Shown here: one piece after another, positions 49,001 through 61,000 of the stretch
Layout of the letters: the number at the start of each line of letters is the position of its first letter
Position numbering within the stretch: position 1 is the first letter of the stretch
Source: Halichoerus grypus
Lineage: Eukaryota; Chordata; Mammalia; Carnivora; Phocidae
NCBI RefSeq assembly: GCF_964656455.1
Contig: NC_135718.1
Location: forward strand, 145,992,262 to 146,056,261
DNA: 64,000 bases
Reading direction: 5' to 3'
The notes under the pieces: model-generated
Databases searched by the model: none
The model's input: the letters and a program-made list of their open reading frames with translations, nothing else
What the model was told of the DNA's origin: nothing
Made by a program: the position numbers and the translations under genes

Positions 49001-51986
49001 GTGACATGGTCACAGTGGGCAAGTACCAGTCCTCGAGCAAGACTGTGCTTCAACATGCTCCAAGTCACAAAGGCCACTGGCACCAAGAAGCAATCCCAGA
49101 AATTCTGAGACATCTGTCCACACCCCCCCCCCCCCCGCCAAATAGTTATTTTCCCAGTCGGGAAAAAAAAAGTCTGTGGCAAGATGACAAGGAAGATGTT
49201 CTAATTTCTGAGTGTGACCATCCATGGTATAGCACATGCATGAAAGCAAATCCTTTTTGGTTCTTTGATTTCTGCTTTCCATTTCATTAAACAGCCAGTT
49301 CGGTACACACAGCAGTTAACAGCACACACCCTGAACTCAAAATCCTGGATCTGAATCTCAGATCTTCCATTTATTATCTATGTGATCCTGGGCAAGTTCC
49401 TTAACCTCTCTGAGCCTCAATCTCTGTGAAGCTATTAACAGTCCCCATCTCACAGCATCGTTATTAGATTAAACAGGCCCAGGAGTATAGTGGTCTCATA
49501 TAAAGCTCTTTGCATGTTGTCTGGTACTTAGTAAAAGTTCAATAAATGTCAGCTATGATGATTATCACTTAAAAATTACTTTAAAACCTTACTTCATATG
49601 CTACAAAGAATTACTACTCAAATTAAGATGCCATTATTATACAAATACGTGAACACACAGGTTTGACAGTTGAACCCAGACAATGCTAAGTGTTTGTCAA
49701 TAATTTAATTGAGCAAATACTTATTAGCATCCATGTGTCCCTGTGGCAGAACTTCTAGAGGTTTAAAAAACTGAATAGCACATTGCTCTGCCTTCATGAA
49801 TCTTGCAGTTAGTTGGGGTTTATATGCTGCTGTAGATGTGGAAAGTAGTTTATAGTTATCACACCAAAACCATTTTATAATCAGCCCTCTTCCATCTCCA
49901 AGGTCAAGTCAGATCTGAAGCCTGACACAAGTTCCCATCAATGATGAAGCTTCTAACCAATTAAGATGGATAGGATAAATAAATGAAACTTAACTTTGTC
50001 ACAAAGTTAATCCCTTCCTCTCACAAAGTAAAAATGACCAGGACCACTCCTGCTGTCACTCGAAATGTGGCACTAACGATATCATGATCACAGGTATAAT
50101 TTCAGATATCCAGCTCACAACGGACTTAACAAATATTTGCTATGATGATCTTATGAGGCCCTCAAAGCCCCACTGAAAATTACTGAAAAACAGCTGGAAG
50201 AAAAGCTGCTTCCTATGTGATCTTACAAGATGATGACACACAGATTATCAAGAGCTCTACAAAGAGTCTAGTGAAGAGTGGGAATGCCATTATTTCCAAC
50301 TTGAAAATGTACAACTTCCCGAATACTGCAGTGGTAAGGCACAGTACTTATTCTGACAGCATAAAAAATCTTAATAGAATTTTTGCATGTTTTACTTGGG
50401 ACTGTATTTTCTTGCTTCTGATGTACTCAGAATAGCTGAAGACACAGTTCAAGAAATCAAAAAAAAAAAAAAAAAAAAAAAAAACATAAGCAAAGAACTT
50501 TGTTTAAACACTGAGAGATATCAGCTAAAATACTGGGAAATTTTACTGATGCTGATCCAGTAATAAACACTGTGTCTTTTACTTACCCCACTAAAGTCTG
50601 TCTCAGATATTTTCCCAAATATTTCCAAGCAGTTATATTTTTAGTGCATCCAGCAAAATCTAAGACTCCAAATAATACCTCCAACCCCAGTTTATGGTGG
50701 TCTTCTTTTTCTGCAATGGGCACAACAATTAGAGCTTACACAAAGTACTGAAGTACACAAGGCTAAAAATATATATATTCTATTGATAAAATACTACTGA
50801 GTTGTAAGCCTTCTAGTTTGGTTAACAGTTGAAAATAACTCATTATGCTTATACTCTCCTGTGATAAATCTGTCCTGGCTAATGAAGTCAGAGTGGTGGG
50901 TCTGATTTCTTTCTTTTTTTTTTTTTTAAGATTTTATTTATTTATTTGACAGAGAGAGACACAGCGAGAAAGGGAACACAAGAAGAGGGAGTGGCAGAGG
51001 GAGAAGCAGGCTTCCCGCTGAGCAGGGAGCCTGATGCGGGGCTCGATCCCAGGACCCCAGGATCACGACCTGAGCCGAAGTGGCTCAGTCATTACCCGTC
51101 TGCCTTCGGTGGGTCTGATTTCTAAATGGGCTACATTCTACTGAGACAGGACATTATTTAAAGAACCTGCTCTCTCTTCTAACATGAGAGGACTGACGCA
51201 GCCCTAGTACCTACTGGACTTAAGCTGACTTCCTTCTATGAAGAACTATGTTCTTTTCTATACCGAGCTGAAATGCAATAGAGATTAAAACGAGGTGAAT
51301 TATACAAATTGAAGCCATTTCGCTTGTGCTACTACCTAATATTCTATAGCAGAGGTCAGCAAACTTTTCCTATGAAGGGACACATAGTAAATAGTTAAGC
51401 TTTGTGAGCCATATGGTCTTTGTCACAACTACACAACTCTGCTGTTGTAGCGCAAAAGCCACAGACAACACAAAAATGCTCCAAGAGAACTTGATTTATA
51501 AAAACAGGGGAGGAGTGGACTTGGCCATTGGCCATAGTTTGCTAGTCTATAGCTTGTCTGCACAAAGAGATACAAAACAAAAACTATTTACCTGATTTCC
51601 TCAGTAACCTATGGAATTCTAACATCAGTTTATGAGATGGTACAATCTGATACAAAATCTGGAAGAAAAAATAATCTTGTAATTTTTATACATTTCAAAG
51701 GCATTTCTCAAATTTAATTTTCCTTTTTTTTTAAAGATTTTATTTATTTATTTGACAGAGAGATAGACAGCGAGAGAGGGAACACAAGCAGGGGGAGTGG
51801 GAGAGGGAGAAGCAGGCTTCCCGCGGAGCAGGGAGCCCGATGCGGGGCTTGATCCCAGGACCCTGGGATCATGATCTGAGCCGAAGGCAGATGCTTAACG
51901 ACTGAGCCACCCAGGCGCCCCTAATTTTACTTTCAAAAATAAAGTTCTTACTGTCTAATAATCCCTCAGTAAATGAATCAAGGATT

Positions 51987-52036
<50 letters not shown>

Positions 52037-55000
52037 TATTTATTTATTTGACAGAGAGAGATAGCGAGAGCGGGAACACAAGCAGGGGGAGTGGGAGAGG
52101 GAGAAGCAGGCTTCCCGCCGAGCAGGGAGCCCGATGTGGGACTCGATCCCAAGACCCTGGGATCATGACCTGAGCCGAAGGCAGACGCTTAACGACTGAG
52201 CCACCCAGGCGCCCTGAATCAAGGATTTAAAAGATACTTTACTTTCATCCAGTTACAATTTGGGTATAGAAAGGTGTTCTATGTAAAGCTTACTTTAAAA
52301 AATCCCTGTTAGGGGTGCCTATGGCTCAGTTGGTTAAGTGTCTGCCTTCGGCTGGGGTCAGGATCTCAGGGACCTGGGATGGAGCCGCAAGTCAGGCTCC
52401 ATGCTCAGTGGGGAGTCTGCTTCTCCCTCTCCCTCTCTGATCTCTCTTGCTCTCTCAAATAAATAAATAAAATCTTTAAAAAAAAATCCCTGTTAATAAC
52501 AAGATAGGGGGGAGGGGAGGAGAAATAGATAAGAACTTTTTATTTACTCCTTATATATTTTTATATTGTTTACCACACTTAAAAACTTAATTTCTTTTCA
52601 GAAGCCAGGAAAAAAAAAAGCATCAAAATCACACACAAAAAAAGACAATAAATATTTACTGATCACAAATATTTATATAAATCAAAAAGCCCAAAAGGGC
52701 AGGGGTGGCTATTTTGGAAGATTGTGTTCAGGGACACAGTACAGTAAGAGTACTCAAGAAAATATTTTTACCATTTTACCATTTTACACACTAGGGAGAA
52801 ATTAAAGGTTTTTAATTCCTTCTTACTCATTTAAGAATAAGAAAGACTATTTTTATGAATATGTAAAACATAGGATTTAAAGTAAAATTATATTTTTCAT
52901 TTCAATATACTTCACATTAGAAATCAATTTATTCTGTCTGCTCGCTGGGGTCCTTTTGACCTTACACTGAAATTATTTCCTACAAAATGAAAAGTAAATT
53001 TTATTAATTACTCTTAGTAGTTTTAATAGTTTTTTTAAGTGGAGATCAATCACAATCAATATACCAATATCAGAGTATTTTTAAAACTTGGTTCCTATGA
53101 AATCACATTTGTCTTATGATTTAGGGAATTCTGCAAATGGCTCAATTCACTTAGGTTTTTAAAAACTTTTTATTGAAATACATGTAATAGAAATGTATAC
53201 AAATCATGAGTGTGCCGTTCAACACATTCTTACAAAGTTATATGCACTCATATATTCAGCACCCAGATCAAAAGTTAGAACGTTATCAGAACCGTAGTAG
53301 TCTTTAGTTCGTTTTGGAGAATTCTTAGCCATTAACTCTTCAAATACTAGTTTTGTTTGTTTACCTGCTTTTGCCCTGTTCTCTCTCCTCTCCCTGGAAT
53401 TCCAATCACAAGTATGTCGGACCTTAACCGAGTCCTCTGTATACCCTTTCATCCTTTCTGCTTTCTGTGCTTTAGCCTATTTTCTATACAGTTCATTAAC
53501 CTTCTTCTGCTATGTTCAATCAGCTATCAAACCCATCTATTGAGTTCTTAATTTCAAACATTGCATTTTTCAACAGGAAAACAGAATTTCCCTAAATCCA
53601 TTTTGTCTTGAACATAATTAAGTGTTCAACATAGTTATTTTCTGTTACTTTTTTTTAAGATTTTATTTTTAATTCATCTCTACACCAACATGGGGCTTGA
53701 ACACACAACCCTGAAGTCAACAGTTGCATGCTCTACCGACTGAGTCAGCCAGGGGCCCCTGTTACATTTTTTAAAGTATTTTCAAAAATACCATTAGTGA
53801 TTGACAATCTAAGTGAAGTCACCAACTTGCTTTTGATATAACTATCCTTAATATTTTGTTGTACAAATGGATAAAAAGAAATCTTGAATAAAATACCAAC
53901 TTTAAAAATACTTTGCATTGAAATAAAGCCTGTTGAAAACTTTAAAATGTACAGTTTCCACATATCAAGTTTTGATAGTGTCAATTTTGATAAACACCTA
54001 AGTATAGATTAGAGTTAATGGACTTTTTTTTTTAAGATTTTACTTTTAAGAAATCTCTACACCCAATGTGGGGCTCGAACTCACAACTCCAAGATCAAGA
54101 GTCGCACACTCCACCAACTGAGCCAGCCAGGTGCCCCAGCGAATGTACTTTTTAAAAGAAGATTAATAGATAAGAATTTTTCTTGGGGCCCTGGTCAGCT
54201 AAGCGTCTGACTCCTGATTTCGGCTCAGTCATGATCTCAGGGTCGTGAGATCGAGCCCCGCATCAGGCTCCACACAGGGAGAGATCCTCTCTCTCCCCAC
54301 CCCCACCTCTCTAAATAAATAAATATCTAAAAAAAAAAATTTTAATGCATTCAAGTGTATACTTAAAATAAGTGTTTTACTATATGTAAATTAAATTTCA
54401 ATAAAGCTGATTTTCAAAAAATATCAAAGCAGAACTTTCCCACAGGGTGGGATTTCCAAAATACTGATCCTCTGCCCTCAGCCTAACTTGGGCAAGGTGG
54501 TGGGGGAATGGCAGTGGAGGGTCACCCAGAGCCTGCAACCTTGTATGTCCACCTCAGGGCACACACAGTCATTTGCTATGACTGCTAGAATTTGAAGTTG
54601 GAATGGATGACCTAAGGATGTTTCAAAATTTACTTTTTTTTTTTTTTTAGTAATCTCTACACCCAATACAGGGCTTGAACTCATGACCCTGAGATCAAGA
54701 GTTGCATGCTCCACCAACTGAGCTGGCCAGACGCCCCTAAGAATGTTTTAAAGTAGATCCCCAACCTGGTTCAAGCATTGAAGTAAACATTTTATACCTT
54801 AAGCACACTTATCAGTTTCTCTCTCGGTGCCTTCTCTCTCTTTAGAAAGTTGTATAAGTAAATATGAGCATTTGGATTTGATGGGAACTTTTCATCATAG
54901 GCATAATTGGTGAGTACCTCTCGGGCTCCATCTTGATCCCCATAGAATTCCAACATCTATATAAAATAAGTCATAATGTCTTAGCTAAATTCTGTAGGAT

Positions 55001-58000
55001 AGCTGTATGAAAGATAATGCACAACTTAACTCTGTTGATGGGTACAAAAATTCATTAAAATGACAAATAGCACTTACTGTAATGCCAGTTTTCGCTTTCA
55101 CCAGCATATGTCACAACTCTATGGAACACAGATCACTTACAACAAAGGCCTATGTGGGTTCCCATTTCTTCCTTATCACATATTTGTTACTGAAAAATGC
55201 AGCACCTTCAAACTAGGAGCTATTCCTATAAGAAACGAAGTCCTCAAGAAGGGCATACTAACAAAGGAAAGAGACCATATGAAGCAACTAACCTCAGTGC
55301 CCGACACAACTTCAGCCACAAAAGGGGTACATGGGAACCAGAATTCCTTTCCTTTCATTCCCACCCATACGTGGGAATTCCCAGATTCACTGGCATGTGG
55401 TTTCAGAGATTATCTTTTGACAACATAATGATCATGTTAGCATCCAGGAAACTTTCAAAAAGCTAATTATTTTGAAGATTTATTCCTAGTGCCCATGCCA
55501 AGGCTCCCTGTCCTTTCACACTGATCTGAGATGAGCTGGCACGGCACCCTAATGAACTTCCTAAATGCCATTAGTCTTCATCCCACGTACTGTGACCCAC
55601 TTTCAGATTTTTGTCCCCTGGTCTTCTCTATCCCCACCAAATTGTAAGATATCTCTCTTCTTTTCTTCTAAGATCAGTAAGAATAATATAGAATTAACAT
55701 TTACAAACTATATTGATATTTATTTTATAAATATTTGACCATGACACGTTATCCAGTGGTGAAGAAAAAAAAACAGTAACATTTACAGTGTATTAGTAAA
55801 ATAAAAATTACTCAGACCAAAAAGACATATTCTCTCTTTTCAATTTTTAAAAAAAATTGTATTTATTTATTTTAAGATTTTATCTTAAGTAATCTCTATA
55901 CCCAACGCGGGGCTCAAACTCACAACCCGGAGATCAAGAGTTGCATGCTCCACTGACTGAGCCAGCCAGGCACCCCTCTTTTTTTAAAACAATTTTCTCC
56001 ATTTAGTTGCCTTCTGATCAATAAAGATAAGGCTTATAACAAAATGGAACTAATAAAACTTTATGAGAAGGCTACTTGCCTCTACATAACTCTTCACAAA
56101 AGGGTCCCAAACTCCAGGAGTCTGAATCAATGCACAAAGGTTTACAGATGTCTTCCAGCTGTGGTTGAGCATATTCTGGGATGCTGTGTTGTAAGCATAA
56201 TCATCTTCATCTGTCCAAAGATAAAAGATTCTTAAAAGTCATTCAGTATTGAGGACTTTGCTAATAGTAATAGCAATCAACAAACTATCCACAAGAAAAG
56301 TTCAGGCCCTGATGGCTTTGACAGTAAATTCTAACAAAGAATTTTAAAGAATAATTTATATTTAAATTATTTATTATTATTAAATATTAAAAATTTAAAG
56401 AATAATACTAATTCTTCACAAACTCTCCGTGCCCCCCACCCCCCACACAAGACAGAATGGGAGGAAGTGCACACATGGGGAACTTTAAGAATGAATCTAG
56501 GTGGTAGCTACATGGATATTTGTTTTAAATTATTGATTTTATCACACATTTGTTTTACACACTTTTTCTGCATGTTGTATTTCACAATCTTAAAGGTCTA
56601 AAAAGAAAGTCAGTCCTTCAAAAAAGACAGCTAATAGAAACAAAATACTTTTTGTTTTTGACCACTTTTGGGGCAAAAAAACCCAGCTCTCCCCTCACCC
56701 CAAAAGGCACTGGTATTCTCTTTCCAGAGGACCAGCTAAATAAATATCAATATGGACTTGGAAATGAGGTGATAAAGGGAAAGTAGGTAAGAAACTATAT
56801 AGAAAGAAATTTTAAAAGAAAAAAAAGCAAACCTGAGTCAGAATAAATTGAGTGTGAATCTGCCATGGAAGGGGGTTTCCACTCAGCAAGTACATCAAAC
56901 CCAACCAGGACAGGCCACAGCAACTGAGACAAATCCCAAGCCAACACTGAGCATACAATGCACGTGTTATGTTCTCATGAGTTTGGTTATCAGAACTAGT
57001 TCTAACCTTTTTTTTCTTATTAAACAGACATTCAAGGTTAAAGATCATCTAAAGAGCTCCACATATTACCCCATCTTTATCTCTTCTTGCTGCAGAACAG
57101 AATGTCAGCTGCAGAAAGGTACTGAATCATCTACCCAGTGTAAACGCCAGGTTCCAACTGCTTTAATCATCAATGTTTGCTTGAGTTCTACCCAATCAGG
57201 TGTAAGAAAAAGGTAAATATTGACTTTAAAACTCATTTAATCAATATCAACAAACCTTTTTAATTTATTTTTATTTATTTTTTTAAAGATTTTATTTATT
57301 TGTCAGAGAGAGAGAGAGCACAAGTAGGGGGAGTGGCAGGCAGAGGGAGAAGCAGACTCCCTGCTGAGCAAGGAGCCCAATGCAGGACTCAATCCCAGCA
57401 CTCTGGGATCATGACCTGAGCTGAAGGCAGATGCTTAACCGACTGAGCCACCCAGGCGTCCGTCAACAAGCCTTTTTTAAAAGAAATATTATACCAGGCA
57501 CTATGGCAAGACTAACAAAAGACATAAGAGAGGTATGTGACCTCAGAAGACCAATTGTCTAGAAGAAGAGATACAACATAAAATGGACATGAAAAAACTT
57601 AGGACAATTGAAAAGCAAGTGATAAAGAGCTGAACGATATAGGCTGAACATGCAGCTAACATATAAGGGTTGTGGCATGGGAATGACCCGTCTAATGAGT
57701 CTTGCAGGGCAGATGGCATTCTAGATGGGGGGGGGCAAGCTTATCATGATGAAGACAGTATTTCTGAAGTGTCCTGGGAGAGATCCTACTCAGAAAGAGG
57801 GAAAGGAATTTTAGGATTAGTGAACCTCCATGCCCATGAGACAAAGGAAATACTACTTCCCACATCAGGATAATAAGGAATCACTGCTTATACTTATGAG
57901 CCAATATATGCAGGGACTGAGATTTGGATGGGGGATGAGAAAATTAAAAGGGTTAATCCTAGAGAAGCTATGGAGAAAAACTATACAAGGTAAGGAAGAT

Positions 58001-61000
58001 GCAGAGAATCAAACAAGAATCTGTGGGGAGGAGAGGATACCACCACCACTGGAAGTAAGAGAGGGAATTGGGAAGTAAGGACACACAGCCAATTCCTGGT
58101 GTGGTCAATCAAGAAGACTATCTGTTCTGATCTTTGTACAGAAATAAAACAATTTTACCTTGCCCTATTCTCTAAACATATTATTCTGATGAATAATATT
58201 ATAAAACAGGGGCGCCTGGCTGGCTCAGTCAGAAGAGCATGCAACTCTTGATCTCAGGGTCGTGGGTTCAAGCCCCACATTGAGTGTAGAGATTACTTAA
58301 AAATAAATAAATAAACGTCTTAAAAAAATTAGAAAACAAACTAAACTCCATTCTAAACACACAGGAAGAAATACTTATTATAGGCAATAATGTCCACTGA
58401 AAAAAATTTGTAACCCTTCTTAAAAATATTTTAAAAAGCAATAAATCTAAGATGGTCATGGACTTAATTTACGAATCATCTAATTTATGTCTGAAAAGTT
58501 TGATAAAAACAGAAATATTACAAAAGATGATCAAAAAGTTTACATCAATAGAAATGTCTGCTCTTTGAAGTATCTAGGAAGAACCGGACTTGGAAGTAGG
58601 GGAATGAGGTTACTCCTTAAGATTCAGAGTGTCTCTTGCCCACTATTACCACTGTTGTTCAACATAGTACTAGAAGTCCTAGCCTCAGCAATCAGACAAC
58701 AAAAGGAAATAAAAGGCATCTGAATCAGCAAAGAAGTCAAACTCTCACTCTTGGCAGATGACATGACAGTCTATGTGGAAAACCCAAAAGACTCCACCCC
58801 AAATTGCGAGAACTCATACAGGAATTCAGGCAAGTGGCAGGATATAAAATCAATGCATAGAAATCAGTTGCATTTCTATACACGAACAATGAGACAGATG
58901 AAAGCAAAATTAAGGAGTTGATCCCATTTACAATTGCACCAAAAACTGTAAAATACTTAGGAATAAACCTAACCAAAGAGGCAAAGGATCTATACTCTGA
59001 AAACTATAGAACATTCATGAAAGAAGTTGAGGAAGACACAAAGAAATGGAAAAACGTTCCATGCTCATGGATTGGAAGAACAAATATTGTGAAGATGTCA
59101 ATGCTACCTAGAGCAATCTACACATTCAATGCAATCCCCATCAAAATACCATCCACTTTTTTCAAAGAAAGGGAACAAATAATCCTAAAATTTGTATGGA
59201 ACCAGAAAAGACCCCGAATAGCCAGAGGAATGTTGAAAAAGAAGGCAAAGCTGGCGGCATCACAATTCCAGACTTCAAGCTCTATTACAAAGCTGTCATC
59301 ATCAAGACAGTACGGTACTGGCACAAAAACAGACACATAGATCAATGGAACAGAATAGAGAGCCCAGAAATGGACGCTCAACTCTACGGTCAACTAATCT
59401 TTGACAAAGCAGGAAGAATGTCCAATGGAAAAAAGACAGTCTCTTCAACAAATGGTGTTGGGAAAATTGGATAGCCACATGCAGAAGAATGAAACTAGAC
59501 CATTTCCTTACACCACGCACAAAAATAGACTCCAAATGGATGAAAGACCTAAATGTGAGACAGGAGTCCATCAAAATCTTGGAGGAGAACACAGCCAGCA
59601 ACCTCTGTGACCTCGGCCGCAGCAACTTCTTGCCAGACATGTCTCCAAAGGCAAGGGAAGCAAGGGCAAAAATGAACTATTGGGCCTTCATCAGATAAAA
59701 AGCTTTTGCACAGCAAAGGGCTAGTATCCAAAATCTATAAAGAATTTATCAAACTCAACACCCAAAGAACAAATAATCCAATCAAGAAATGGGCAGAAGA
59801 CATGAACAGACATTTTTCCAAAGAAGACATCCAGATGGCCAAAAGACACATGAAAAAGTGCTCAACATCGCTCGGCATCAGGGAAATCCAAATCAAAACC
59901 TCAATGAGATACCACCTCACACCAGTCAGAATGGCTAAAATTAACAAGTCAGGAAATGACAGATGTTGGCGGGGATGCGGAGAAAGGGGAACCCTCCTAC
60001 ACTGTTGGTGGGAATGCAAGCTGGTGCAGCCACTCTGGAAAACAGTATGGAGGTTCCTCAAGAAGTTGAAAATAGAGCTACCCTATGACCCAGCAATTGC
60101 ACTACTGGGTATTTACCCCAAAGATACAAATGTAGGGATCCGAAGGGGCACCTGCTCCCCAATGTTTATAGCAGCAATGTCCACAATAACCAAACTGTGG
60201 AAAGAGCCCAGATGTCCATCGACAGATGAATGGATAAAGAAGATGTGGTCTAGGGCGCCTGGGTGGCTCAGTCGTTAAGCGTCTGCCTTCGGCTCAGGTC
60301 ATGATCCCAGGGTCCTGGGATCGAGTCCCACATCGGGCTCCCTGCTCAGCGGGAAGCCTGCTTCTCCCTCTCCCACTCCCCCTGCTTGTGTTCCCTCTCT
60401 AGCTGTCTCTCTGTTGAAAAATAAAATCTTTAAAAAAAAAAAAAAAAGAAGATGTGGTCTATATATACAATGGAATATTACTCAGCCAACAAAAAAATGA
60501 AATCTCACCATTTGCAATGACGTGGATAGAACTAGAGGATATTATGCTAAGCGAAATAAGTCAATCAGAGAAAGACAATTATCATACGATCTCAGTCATA
60601 TGGAATTTAAGAAACAAAACAGAGGATAATAGGGGAAGGAAGGGAAAAATAAAACAAGATGAAATCACAGAGGGAGACAAACCAAAAGAGACTCTTAATC
60701 ATAGGAAACAAACTGAGGGTTGCTGGAGGGGATGGCGGTGAGGGGATGGGGTAACTGGATGATATACTATATGTTAATTAATTGAATTTAAGTTAAAAAA
60801 AAGATCTTGACCGTCCCTGTGATTCAGTCTCATCGACACAAGTACAGTCCTCCTCACTCACCAAGCGCAGACAATTCCATCTTCTTTTTAGACCAAGTAT
60901 AATACTGCAAAAGCCCTTTATAGGCCTGAATAAGGTTGATTAACACTTCCTGGGAAGAGGATTTTTCACCATATCTCCATGTCTCTGCATGACTGAGATT

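Noticed and set aside
56080..56210. Use of the canonical GT inside TAT|GTAGAG as donor
   Set aside because: It would delete the conserved Val-Glu; GAG|GCAAGT is a stronger U1 match and gives the known protein.
58208..58327. tRNA gene
   Set aside because: The tRNA-like body belongs to the short CAN-SINE, with an A-rich tail and no intact cloverleaf.
59706..60278. 190-codon plus frame
   Set aside because: C-terminal ORF2 of a truncated L1 followed by SINE sequence; not a host gene.
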